A stretch of 47,640 bases of DNA from Deinococcus arboris (GTDB taxonomy: Bacteria; Deinococcota; Deinococci; Deinococcales; Deinococcaceae): positions 1-47,640 of the forward strand of contig NZ_WQLB01000036.1 of assembly GCF_009755355.1 (NCBI RefSeq), in the 5' to 3' direction. The first letter of the stretch is position 1. Every line of letters begins with the position of its first letter. The position numbers were made by a program, and so were the translations under genes. Positions 39,990 through 47,640 of the stretch are shown piece by piece. The notes under the pieces are model-generated. The model did not search any database, had not been told where the DNA came from, and saw only the letters and a list, made by a program, of their open reading frames with translations.

Positions 39990-41795
39990 TTAGGCCGGCA
40001 GGTAACGCACCCCGAACTCTTGGCCAGAGACAGGCCGGCCGAGCAAAAAGCCCTGCCCAATGTCGCAGTCCAGAGATTTGAGCGCTTCCAACTGGGCCTG
40101 GGTCTCAATGCCTTCCCCAACCGTAAAGACATTGAGCCCATGACCCAGCGTGATCGCGCTCCGAACCATCGCCAGAACCTTGTGGCCTCCTGGAAGGGGG
40201 GTCACGAAAGAGCGGTCGAGTTTCAGCTGACTGATATCGAGGTGTTGCAATTGACTGAGGTTTGAAAAGCCAGTCCCATAGTCATCGAGCGCCACCTGAA
40301 CGCCCAGGGCAGTCAGGGCCCGCGCCAGCTTGAGTGTCTCTGCTGACTGTTTGAGCAGCACGCTCTCTGTGACCTCCAGTACCAACTGGGCTGGCGGAAG
40401 GGCCGTGTCCCGAAGCACCTGTTGAATGACCTGGAGAAAACCGGAATCCAGCCACTGCTGGGCCGAGACGTTGACGGACATCTGCCAGGTCAGTGGGTGC
40501 TGGGCGCGCCACTGGGCCAGCTGGGTGCAGGCTTCGTGGAGAACCCACTCGCCCAGCGGAACGATCAGGCCCTGTTCTTCTGCCAGGGGAATAAACTGCG
40601 CCGGCGAGATCCACCGGCCATCCCGTTGGGGCCACCTCAGCAGCGCCTCCATGCCCACCACCTGGCCCGTGCGGAGGTCGATCTGAGGTTGGTAGTAGAG
40701 CTGCAACTCGCCCTGTTCTATGGCCTGGCCCAGGCGGTTACGCAGAGACAGCTTCTCCCGGGCCGCCTGGGTCATGCACTCCTGATAAAACTGGTACTGC
40801 CCTTTACCCAGCGCTTTGGCGTGATACATCGCGGTGTCGGCGGCACGTAGAAGGGCTTTCGTGTCCTGGCCATCTGTGGGATAGAGGCTGATTCCAGCGC
40901 TGGAGCCCAGGTTCAACATATGTCCGTGGACGGAGAAGGGTTGACTCAGAGCCTGCTGAAGATCATGTGCGAGCTGCGAGACATGCAGACTCTTGTAGAC
41001 GCCGGGAATCAGAAGGACAAATTCGTCACCACCAAACCGCGCAATCAGATCGTCTGTACGGAGCAGGTCAGACAGCCGGTGGGCCACCGCCTTGAGCAGT
41101 TCGTCGCCTGTGTCATGGCCGAGTGAATCGTTCACGAGCTTGAATCCGTCCAGATCCAGGACCATCACTCCCACTCCTGTCTTGTGACGGCGCGCGAACT
41201 GGAGCGCCTGTTCCGCCCGGTCCAGGAACCGCAGCCGGTTGGGCAGTCCTGTTAGCGCGTCATGGTGCGCCAGATGCTCACTGCGTTCGTGGGCCGCCTG
41301 CCAGTCAAGCGTGATGAGCCGCAACTCCAACTCATCCATGACAATGGCCGCCAGATCTTCGAGCAACTTCAGGTCATCAGCTGTCAAGGACTGGGGGCGC
41401 CTGCTGTACACCGCGAGGCTGCCAATATGAAACCCGTCTGGTGTGGTCAGGGGCACCCCTGCATAAGAGCGGGCACCCTCGAACTTCACCATCGGATCGT
41501 TCTGAAAACGTGGACTGGCGTGTAGATCCTCAACCGTAAACGCCACGCCGCGCTCAACAGTTTCCCCACAACAGACGTTCTCCCGGTCCATTTCGTGGAT
41601 GTTGGTTCCGGCGCTGGATTTGAGCCAGGTCCGCTGCGCCGCGACAAAATTGATGATCACGATCTGAACTTTCAGGAACCGCTGGACAAGGCGGGTGATG
41701 CGGTCAAACGCCGGTTCGGGGAGGCTGTCGAGCACGTGATAGCGGTAGAGCGCGGCAAGTCGGTCTGGTTCATGTGGGTGCTCTGGGGGCTTCAC
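39990..41795 (-). CDS. GAF-GGDEF-EAL cyclic-di-GMP synthase/phosphodiesterase
   Basis: The 601-residue protein has GAF at about 25-160 (KSSAGTNIHEMDRENVCCGETVE, ARSYAGVPLTTPDGFHIGSLAVYS). GGDEF at about 172-335 has DALTGLPNRLRFLDR and the intact active site RFGGDEF (255-259). An intact inhibitory RxxD site lies five residues before it (R246, D249). EAL at about 345-595 has GMEALLRWP, VNVSAQQ, LEVTES, LDDYGTGFSNLSQL, KLDRSF and GEGIET. All key residues for synthesis and hydrolysis appear present, so it may be bifunctional and switched by the GAF ligand. GTG at 41795 has TAAGGA upstream. Confidence 0.94.
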   Translation of the reverse strand: MKPPEHPHEPDRLAALYRYHVLDSLPEPAFDRITRLVQRFLKVQIVIINFVAAQRTWLKSSAGTNIHEMDRENVCCGETVERGVAFTVEDLHASPRFQNDPMVKFEGARSYAGVPLTTPDGFHIGSLAVYSRRPQSLTADDLKLLEDLAAIVMDELELRLITLDWQAAHERSEHLAHHDALTGLPNRLRFLDRAEQALQFARRHKTGVGVMVLDLDGFKLVNDSLGHDTGDELLKAVAHRLSDLLRTDDLIARFGGDEFVLLIPGVYKSLHVSQLAHDLQQALSQPFSVHGHMLNLGSSAGISLYPTDGQDTKALLRAADTAMYHAKALGKGQYQFYQECMTQAAREKLSLRNRLGQAIEQGELQLYYQPQIDLRTGQVVGMEALLRWPQRDGRWISPAQFIPLAEEQGLIVPLGEWVLHEACTQLAQWRAQHPLTWQMSVNVSAQQWLDSGFLQVIQQVLRDTALPPAQLVLEVTESVLLKQSAETLKLARALTALGVQVALDDYGTGFSNLSQLQHLDISQLKLDRSFVTPLPGGHKVLAMVRSAITLGHGLNVFTVGEGIETQAQLEALKSLDCDIGQGFLLGRPVSGQEFGVRYLPA

Positions 41796-42492
41796 GCTGT
41801 TCCTTATTCCTCTTGTAAGGGAGTGGCTCCCAGGGTGAAGCTGGCGACCTACCCCTGCGCCGGCTCGGCTCTTATCTCATTCAGCGTTCAGGCCACGTTC
41901 CCTGAGATACGGAAGTCTAGAGGCCGCATTCCGCTTGGGCCAGGCAAAAGAGGTAGTGGCCCGTTCATCTAATTGGCCTCAAGCCCACGACATAGGCAAA
42001 GCCCTGTTTATCTTCAGGGTCAGGCGGTTCTGCGGGCTGAACCGGATCCAGGTGGGCTGACTGTTTGCGAAGAGCGCCCAGCCAGCTGTGGCACTTTGCG
42101 CCGAGCCTGGCTGGAAACTGCGCCGCCAGTGGGTTAAGAGCAATCTTCAGGCGCTGCTCTCTTTTGGTGAAGCCCGCTGCGCCACCTGGCTTGAGCAGCA
42201 ATCAAGCCCTAGACAGATATCGTTCTGGCCAGGTTCGTCGCCTTGACTGATTCGGTCATAGCAACAGTCTCAAGCTGAGTGCAAAAGGCGGCAGCGGACT
42301 CAGGTGTGTCTGGCCTTGCAAGGCCCAGGGCTGAATCTTTACCGCTGCATCTACACTCTGGTCTCTGTCACCATGAGGCAAATTCCGTTGAATCTGGGGC
42401 CTGATCAGACGAGGCCATTACGCTGCGTTGCTGGCAGAATCCGGTGCAAGATCGCCAGGGCAACGCGCCCCCTCACCTCCTCAACAGCAGGC
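41796..42492. other. gene-poor 0.7-kb region
   Basis: This holds the promoter of the GGDEF-EAL gene and one doubtful 78-codon minus-strand frame (listed separately). I see no RNA gene, terminator or repeat that I can support. Confidence 0.4.
41965..42201 (-). CDS. doubtful 78-residue ORF, possibly a gene fragment
   Basis: From TTG at 42201, directly after an in-frame TGA, the frame reads through TKREQRLKIALNPLAAQFPARLG and ends in GFAYVVGLRPIR. The composition looks protein-like, but there is no ribosome binding site or recognised family. It may be a remnant of a longer gene or chance. Confidence 0.2.
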   Translation of the reverse strand: MLLKPGGAAGFTKREQRLKIALNPLAAQFPARLGAKCHSWLGALRKQSAHLDPVQPAEPPDPEDKQGFAYVVGLRPIR

Positions 42493-43200
42493 TCACGTCC
42501 GGGTATCGCGCTGCCCGCCGGGAGACTGGCGCAGCCCCGGCCAGCGGCGACTCATCAGGATATACAGACCCGCCACCCAGGCGCTGCTGGCTGTAATTCC
42601 TGCCAGTACATCTGACGGGTAGTGGACACCCAGGTAATTCCGGCTGGTGCCCACGGCAACCGCCCACAGTGCCCCAAACACGGCCACCGGCCAGCCGGCC
42701 CGCGACCGCCAGAACACCAGTGTCAGGGCCATGCCAAAAGCGGCGTTGGCCATGGCGTGCCCACTGGGAAAGCTGTAGCCCGGTTCGGTCAGGACGGCCA
42801 CCATCTCGTCGGGTCGGGGGCGCTGGAAAATGACCTTGGCCACCACGTTCAGCAGGGTCGCGCCCATCACGCCCGTCAGGAGAAACCAGCCGTGGGCCCG
42901 GCCGCGCCCGCTGTCTGCCTGCCCCAGCAACCAGGCAATCGCCAGGGTAATCAGGGGCAGCACCTGCACGCCCCCAATCTGCGCCAGCGTCTCGGCCACG
43001 CGCGTCAGGGTGGGCGTGCGCTGCGCGGCGTACCAGCTGAGGACCGCCTGGTCCCAGGCAAAGCCGCCTTCTTCCAGCACCTCCTCGGCCAGTTCGGTAA
43101 ACAGCAGCAGCGGCCCGAGGACCCCCAGGAGCAGCAGCAGCAGGGAGCGCCAGTGGTGCCGCACAAAAGGCAGAAATTCCTGGCGCACGCGGGCAAGCAT
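42493..43200 (-). CDS. PAP2-family membrane phosphatase
   Basis: The 235-residue integral membrane protein has about six helices and the three phosphatase motifs: KVIFQRPRP (motif 1), SFPSGHAM (motif 2, with catalytic His), and [16 protein letters not shown] (motif 3, with nucleophile His). Related enzymes remove phosphate from phosphatidate, undecaprenyl diphosphate or phosphatidylglycerol phosphate outside the membrane. A role in undecaprenyl phosphate recycling is plausible, but not decided by sequence. ATG at 43200; TAATAG lies just upstream. Single gene. Confidence 0.93.
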   Translation of the reverse strand: MLARVRQEFLPFVRHHWRSLLLLLLGVLGPLLLFTELAEEVLEEGGFAWDQAVLSWYAAQRTPTLTRVAETLAQIGGVQVLPLITLAIAWLLGQADSGRGRAHGWFLLTGVMGATLLNVVAKVIFQRPRPDEMVAVLTEPGYSFPSGHAMANAAFGMALTLVFWRSRAGWPVAVFGALWAVAVGTSRNYLGVHYPSDVLAGITASSAWVAGLYILMSRRWPGLRQSPGGQRDTRT

Positions 43201-43397
43201 CCTTCTATTACAGCCGCCTGCCGCCTGCGCCGCGTTGCCGGATGCTTAATGCCGCTAGGCACGCTGGCGCATGGACCGCTGCGTCAGGTGCCGCATGTGC
43301 GCCCTGGGGGTCAGGCCGCACCATAAGGGCACAAGGAACGCGCTGGCCGAATGGCTGCCAAAGAGGCAGCGGCGCGGGCCTTGGTGGAGAGACCCAG

Positions 43398-43556
43398 ATG
43401 CATCAGTACCCGATTCACCTTCACGCCCACGACCTCTTGCGGGAAGCCGCCCAGGACCGCCTGGCCCGGCAGGTGCAGGCCGCCAGCCGCTCCGCCCGCG
43501 CCCCCCGTCCCCACCTGAACCTGCTGGCCCTGCTGCGCCGCCTGCGCCCCGCGTGA
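43398..43556 (+). CDS. small basic protein (52 residues)
   Basis: The frame MHQYPIHLHAHDLLREAAQDRLARQVQAASRS... ends in a basic leucine-rich tail (LLALLRRLRP). GAGAG lies about 8 bases upstream and an intrinsic terminator directly follows, which supports a real transcription unit. It could be a small DNA- or membrane-associated protein; the family is not known to me. Read in another frame there is a longer ORF with worse codon character. Confidence 0.5.
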   Translation: MHQYPIHLHAHDLLREAAQDRLARQVQAASRSARAPRPHLNLLALLRRLRPA

Positions 43557-43573
43557 GGCCCGCCCACACCCAC

Positions 43574-43614
43574 TCGCCGCTCCCTTCTTCGTGAAGAGGA
43601 GCGGCGAAGTTTTT
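43574..43614 (+). terminator. intrinsic terminator after the 52-residue gene
   Basis: TCGCCGCTCC pairs with GGAGCGGCGA, and within the loop CTTC can pair with GAAG. TTTTT follows two bases later. It begins 18 bases after the stop codon. Confidence 0.88.
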
Positions 43615-43741
43615 GGTGGGCCAGAAGCGCGGGTTACATCAGGGGAGCGCTGGGGTGTCCCTGGAAAACGGCAAGGGCTGATCCGGCAGTTCGCTACCGG
43701 CTCTGGCCCCTTGTCAAGCCGCGTTCCTGTAGGCCGGGGCT

Positions 43742-45898
43742 TCAGCGGTGCCTGGGGAGGGTGAAGCCGAAGGTGGCCCCGTCCGTGCCGTCACTCTGGG
43801 CCATGACCTGACCCCCATGCCTCGTGACAATGCGCCGCACGGTGGCCAGGCCAATCCCGGTGCCGGGAAACGCCTCATGAGCATGCAGCCGTTGAAACAG
43901 ACCAAACAGCTTGTCCGCGTATCTGGGGTCAAAGCCCACGCCATTGTCCTGCACCCAGACCTGCACGGCGTCAGGGTGCTCCTCCGCCCAGATACGCACT
44001 TCGGCCACTGGCCGGGAACTGGCATATTTCACGGCGTTGCTGACCAGATTCGTCATCACCTGCTGCAAGAGCCCCTGGTCCCCCTGCACCACCGGCAGCG
44101 GCCCCAGCTGCCACCGCAGGGCCTGCGCCGGATACTCTGCCGCCGCGTCTTGCTGGGCCTGCTTGACCAACGCGCTCAGCTCAACGGCTTCCCGCCGGAG
44201 CGCCTGCCGACCGGACCGGGACAGGACCAGCATGCCGTCAATCAGGGTGTTCATGCGGGCGGCCCCCTCTTTAACGACCTGAAGGTGCCGGGTCACTTTG
44301 TCCAGTTGCCCTTTGTCCAGGCCGCGCTGCGCCAGGTCGGCAAACGCCATGACGTGGCGAACGGGGGTGCGCAGGTCATGCGACGCCGAATAGGTAAAGG
44401 ACTCCAGTTCGGCGTTGGCTTCCTCCAGGTCCTGTGTGCGGCGGTTCAGCGCGTCCCGCTGCTGCGTCAGCTGCTGGGCCTGCACCGCTCGCTCGACGGC
44501 CAGGCTCAGGCCCCGCACCACCGCCCGCACAATCGCCTGGTCCTGCGCCGACCAGCGCTTGGCCGCCCGTTTCCCCACCGCAAAGATGGCCCGGACCTCC
44601 CCGCCGATCAGCAGCGGCACGAAACCGGCCGCCCCGTACGCTGTGGCCGCCGAGAGCGAATTGTCTTCGGCATCCCAGCCCTGTACGAAAACCGGCTCAC
44701 CTGTGCGGACCGCTTCGGCAAAGTCCGGGGCATCCAGCGGAACCCCAGCCTGCATTTGTTTCACGACCTCAGGACTCACGTCGGCGGACCACACCACCCC
44801 TTTCCAGACCGTTTCCTTCAGTTCGTAGTAGGCCACGCTGACATCGCTCAGGTGCGCCTGGACCACTGCCACCGCCTGCCGAGCGAGGCGGTGCAGGTCC
44901 GTTTCTACCCCCACGGCCTCGGTAAAGCTGACGAACGCGTCCAGTGCCACCGCGCGCTCTTCAAGCACCTGGGCCTGCCGCACCCGTTCCAGCGCCAGCC
45001 CCAGGCCCTGACCCACCGAGGCGATGGTCGCTTGCTCCTGCTCTGTCCAGAGGGGCCGGGTGATGCCCGTCGCCAGGAAGGCGAACGGCTGGCCCTGCGC
45101 AAGATAAGGCGTGACGCTCAGCGCTGTGCTGTGGCCCACCGATTGGGCCCGGCCCTGCTCGCCGGTGGCAAAGGTCGCCTGCCCGGTCCTGAAGGCTTCA
45201 GCGGCCAGCGGCGTCCTGAGGGGCACCCCAGCCTGGCGTGCGGCAACGACCTCAGGAGGCGTGTTCGCGGAGAACGTCAGGGGCAAGGCGGTGTCGCCCT
45301 GCACCAGATAGAAGCCGCTGATGGCGCCCTCAACCGTGTCCTGAAGAATCTGTGTGGCCGCCGCCCCCAGCACCTTCAGGTCTGTGGAACTGGCCACAGC
45401 GGTTGTGAAGGTGACGAAAGCACCCAGCGCCTGTGTCTGCTGACGCACCTGCTGCTCTAACGTGGCGGCGTGGCGGTGCAGCGCGGCCTGGCTGGCCTGA
45501 CGGTCTTCCTCGGCCGCTTTACGCGCCGTGATGTCGCTGGAGATGGCGAGCAGGTGGGTGATGTGCCCGTGGTCATCCCGCAGGGGAGACACCGAAAGCC
45601 TCCACCATTTGGGCGTGCCCGCAAAGGTCCGGGCCGGGGCTTCAAGGGTGGTGGTCTGCCCAGCCCGGGCGGCGTCCAGGGCGGCCTCGACCTGAGCCTG
45701 AGCTTCGCCTTCCCAGAAAGAAGTCCACAGGACATCCTGGCACTGCTGGAAGTCGTCAATCTCCATGGCCTGCTGCCCGCCCAGATTCATGGTGAGCAGC
45801 CGGGCGTCCAGGTCCAGCACCTTGATGCAGTCGCCGCTCGCGTCAATGATGGTCTGCAACTGCCCTGGGGTCAGCCACACCTCGGCAGCAGACGTCAT
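43742..45898 (-). CDS. PAS-GAF-GAF sensor histidine kinase
   Basis: The 718-residue soluble kinase has PAS (about 10-125), GAF 1 (about 155-310) and GAF 2 (about 315-475). The two GAF domains begin with near-identical phrases (LGAFVTFTTAVASSTDL and LDAFVSFTEAVGVETDL), so they arose by duplication. HisKA has the phospho-acceptor His507 in ASHDLRTPVRHV. HATPase has NLVSNAVKYAS, DNGVGFDPRYADKLFG and GTGIGLATV. There is no membrane segment, so it senses a cytosolic signal; bacteriophytochrome-like chromophore cysteines were not seen. No response regulator gene is adjacent, so it is an orphan in this window. Start ATG at 45898. Confidence 0.95.
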   Translation of the reverse strand: MTSAAEVWLTPGQLQTIIDASGDCIKVLDLDARLLTMNLGGQQAMEIDDFQQCQDVLWTSFWEGEAQAQVEAALDAARAGQTTTLEAPARTFAGTPKWWRLSVSPLRDDHGHITHLLAISSDITARKAAEEDRQASQAALHRHAATLEQQVRQQTQALGAFVTFTTAVASSTDLKVLGAAATQILQDTVEGAISGFYLVQGDTALPLTFSANTPPEVVAARQAGVPLRTPLAAEAFRTGQATFATGEQGRAQSVGHSTALSVTPYLAQGQPFAFLATGITRPLWTEQEQATIASVGQGLGLALERVRQAQVLEERAVALDAFVSFTEAVGVETDLHRLARQAVAVVQAHLSDVSVAYYELKETVWKGVVWSADVSPEVVKQMQAGVPLDAPDFAEAVRTGEPVFVQGWDAEDNSLSAATAYGAAGFVPLLIGGEVRAIFAVGKRAAKRWSAQDQAIVRAVVRGLSLAVERAVQAQQLTQQRDALNRRTQDLEEANAELESFTYSASHDLRTPVRHVMAFADLAQRGLDKGQLDKVTRHLQVVKEGAARMNTLIDGMLVLSRSGRQALRREAVELSALVKQAQQDAAAEYPAQALRWQLGPLPVVQGDQGLLQQVMTNLVSNAVKYASSRPVAEVRIWAEEHPDAVQVWVQDNGVGFDPRYADKLFGLFQRLHAHEAFPGTGIGLATVRRIVTRHGGQVMAQSDGTDGATFGFTLPRHR

Positions 45899-46107
45899 AG
45901 CGGAAAACGGGTGGCAAGCGACGTGGGGCGAAGCATTCTCTGGAGGATACCGGAGCCGGAGAATGCTCTGTGCAGTGCAGGTGGGATTGTGCCGGTGCCA
46001 GGCGGCGTCACATCACCTTCCGCTGCCCGGTGACTGGCCGCATGTGGTGTTCTCTATAAACGGATCAGCATCTACCCGGCGCCTATCCTCAGGTGATGTA
46101 AAGGAAC

Positions 46108-46159
46108 GTCACGGGGCGGGCCAGGTCGATGGAGTCTCTGACCTGGCCCGCCCCGTGAC
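46108..46159 (-). terminator. 20-bp stem terminator after the protease gene
   Basis: GTCACGGGGCGGGCCAGGTC pairs perfectly with its complement (20 bp, 12-base loop), 4 bases after the protease stop. On the minus strand GTTCCTTTAC follows. Confidence 0.85.
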
Positions 46160-46163
46160 TGCC

Positions 46164-47423
46164 TTACTTCGTTTCGACCAGCTTGTAGGTGCCGCTGCCG
46201 CTGTAGCTGTAGATGTACCAGCGGTAGGTGCCCGCAGACGCTGTGACTGACACGGTTTCCTGACTGCTCGGGCTGGTGCTCTGCCCAGCGGTGGCCCAGG
46301 CCGAGCCCGTCCAGCGCTGCAGATACAGGTCAAAGTCGCTGCCGGCTGGCCCGGTCAATTCGCCTTTCAGGGCGCCGCCCGCGTAGGAAAAGCCCGAGGA
46401 GCCCGGCTGAACCGTGGCGGCGCCCTGGTTGAGGGTGCCGGTGTAGGTGCGGCCCGGCGTGGGGGTGGGCGGCGTGGTGCCGCCGGGGTAGATGGCCTGC
46501 AGGGCGAAGAGGTCACCCCGGCTGAGTTCGGTGGCCTTGCCCAGGTTGGCAGGCGTGCCGTTGTACTGGCCCACCGGCTGGCTGCGCGCATAGATGTACG
46601 GCGGGAAGTAGTTCATCACCGAGTCGTAGTCGTAGGGGCCGTGCGTGTAGGCGTTGCAGGTCTTGCCGAAGTTCGTGGTGTCGCCCACGTAGTTGCTGCC
46701 CACCGTGATGTAGTTGTCGCGGTCGCAGCGCTGGTGTTCATGGTGAAAGCCCGAGGCGTGGCCCATCTCGTGGATGATGGTGCTGTTGGTAAAGCAGTTG
46801 GGCGCGATGGTCAGCGTCTGGGTGCCGCCGATGGACCCCACATAGGACGACCCGCAGCCGCCGCCGCCCACGACAAACTCCACCTTGTTGGCGGCGTTCG
46901 GGTTCCACACCCAGCGCAGCGTCGTGCCCGCCTGCGCGTTCCAGCGTTCGACAGCGGCGTTCACGGCGGCCGCCTGCGTGCTGGTCAGCCCGCCCTGGCG
47001 CCAGAAGTACGACACCGTTTTGCCCGACCAGTTGCCCCCGCCTGCCGCAAAGCGCGACAGGCTCTGTCCCGACAGCATTCCGGCCGACTTGTTCAGCCGT
47101 TCCAGCACGCGCACGGCGTTCTCTGAGCGGTCCAGCAGCATGTCGCCGTCCAGCACCATATGGCCGCCGACGTTACGGTACATGACCGTGGTGCCGTCCC
47201 GCAGGGTCACTTCCACGGCGGCGTCCTGACCTAGTCGGGTGCGCTGGTCGTCGGTCAGGTCAGCCAGGGGCGTCTGGCGCAGGTCCAGGGCAAACGTGGG
47301 GCCAGACGCATTCTGGCCAGCGCCGGGGGTCTGGGCGGCCGCTGGGGCCGGCGTCTGCTCGGCGCAGCTGGCCAGCAGGGTCAGCGTGGTGAAGGTCAGG
47401 GCGGCAGCAAGGACATGGTTCAT
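46164..47423 (-). CDS. astacin-type (M12A) zinc metalloprotease lipoprotein with PPC domain
   Basis: The 419-residue protein has a lipoprotein signal ending in the lipobox LLASC (Cys20), so it is likely anchored at the cell surface. The zinc site HEMGHASGFHHEHQR (218-232) fits HExxHxxGFxHExxRxDRD with the DRD completion, and the Met-turn is SVMNY (268-272). This is the astacin signature. Residues about 325-419 resemble the bacterial pre-peptidase C-terminal beta domain (TYTGTLNQGAAT, SDFDLYLQRW, GTYRWYIYSYSGSGTYKL). It should cleave secreted or environmental proteins. ATG at 47423 has GGAGG 7 bases upstream. Confidence 0.94.
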   Translation of the reverse strand: MNHVLAAALTFTTLTLLASCAEQTPAPAAAQTPGAGQNASGPTFALDLRQTPLADLTDDQRTRLGQDAAVEVTLRDGTTVMYRNVGGHMVLDGDMLLDRSENAVRVLERLNKSAGMLSGQSLSRFAAGGGNWSGKTVSYFWRQGGLTSTQAAAVNAAVERWNAQAGTTLRWVWNPNAANKVEFVVGGGGCGSSYVGSIGGTQTLTIAPNCFTNSTIIHEMGHASGFHHEHQRCDRDNYITVGSNYVGDTTNFGKTCNAYTHGPYDYDSVMNYFPPYIYARSQPVGQYNGTPANLGKATELSRGDLFALQAIYPGGTTPPTPTPGRTYTGTLNQGAATVQPGSSGFSYAGGALKGELTGPAGSDFDLYLQRWTGSAWATAGQSTSPSSQETVSVTASAGTYRWYIYSYSGSGTYKLVETK

Positions 47424-47640
47424 GGTGGCCTCCAGAAGGCTGGTGGAAGTGTCAGGCAGACCAAACCGTCGCCCCGGCTGGCGTAACGGCGTGCGCACTG
47501 GACTGTGGTGTTGTCCCGCATCGTGACATATCTGGTTCACTGGGTGGTCTAGTCAGGGGCAGGTGTCCAGTTAAACTGGCCCAACCCATCACCATCGAAT
47601 AATCAGGCTTTGAGCGGTTGGCTGAGCAATGAGGTCCCTA

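Noticed and set aside
43271..43594. 107-codon plus-strand frame with a CxxC-like start
   Set aside because: It becomes extremely Pro/Arg-rich, runs into the terminator and overlaps the better-supported 52-codon frame.
47567..47579. Short palindrome CCAGTTAAACTGG upstream of the protease gene
   Set aside because: Only 6-bp arms, about 145 bases from the start and with no repeat elsewhere in the window; chance is likely.

Overview
The window looks like a chromosomal piece of a Deinococcus species. It is GC-rich and densely packed. Many genes have no Shine-Dalgarno sequence but carry a TAnnnT -10 hexamer 6-8 bases before the start codon, the leaderless pattern known from Deinococcus. The gene content also fits: RecQ with repeated HRDC domains, many GNAT acetyltransferases, PRC-barrel/DUF2382 stress proteins, an archaeal-like AsnRS and PAS/GAF signalling proteins. 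I see no rRNA, tRNA, CRISPR array, intact transposon or phage module. Most of the window is core genome.

Layout. 1-7.5 kb: a truncated RlmI-type methyltransferase; mraY; a YdeI-like protein; a leftward rlmH-GNAT-secreted protein cluster; a rightward cluster of a small membrane protein, a small beta-rich protein, rsmI and pfkA. 7.6-10.4 kb: hsp20 and miaA diverge from overlapping -10 elements, followed by glgC. 10.4-14.4 kb: a decayed gene, a secreted beta-propeller, and a divergent MarR/cupin pair with a perfect palindromic operator. 14.4-24.1 kb: a coenzyme-B12 acyl-CoA mutase with isobutyryl-CoA-mutase-type active-site residues, GNAT proteins, TerC, typA with a terminator-like leader, and recQ. 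24.1-29.5 kb: a MITE-like repeat, DUF1622-HAD, PhzF, a PRC-barrel/DUF2382 pair, and asnS. 29.7-33.9 kb: a leftward glycolytic cluster, gap-pgk-GNAT-tpiA. 34-36.6 kb: TetR with a perfect 20-bp operator diverging from two small membrane proteins (DUF6010 and DUF6069 types), a frameshifted secreted-protein gene, and YceI. 36.8-47.6 kb: a small secreted protein, lysC, a convergent c-di-GMP pair (PAS-HD-GYP against GAF-GGDEF-EAL), a PAP2 phosphatase, a small basic protein, a PAS-GAF-GAF histidine kinase and an astacin-type lipoprotein protease.

How the genes work together. The central-metabolism genes (pfkA, gap, pgk, tpiA, glgC) cover the glycolytic trunk and the entry to glycogen. A strong terminator between gap and pgk probably sets unequal expression. 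Translation and RNA-modification genes (rlmI-like, rlmH, rsmI, miaA, asnS, typA) are scattered through the window. The signalling genes near the right end could form a c-di-GMP and two-component block, but no response regulator lies beside the kinase.

The observations I rate highest are the mutase specificity signature, a pair of dispersed inverted-terminus repeats that each sit at the 3' end of a gene, two decayed genes not visible as single ORFs, the palindromic MarR and TetR operators, the overlapping hsp20/miaA promoters, and the regulatory hairpins at typA and gap-pgk. I found no clearly new multi-gene system. The TetR-DUF6010-DUF6069 unit and the 14-codon leaderless upstream ORF are the most open-ended items.
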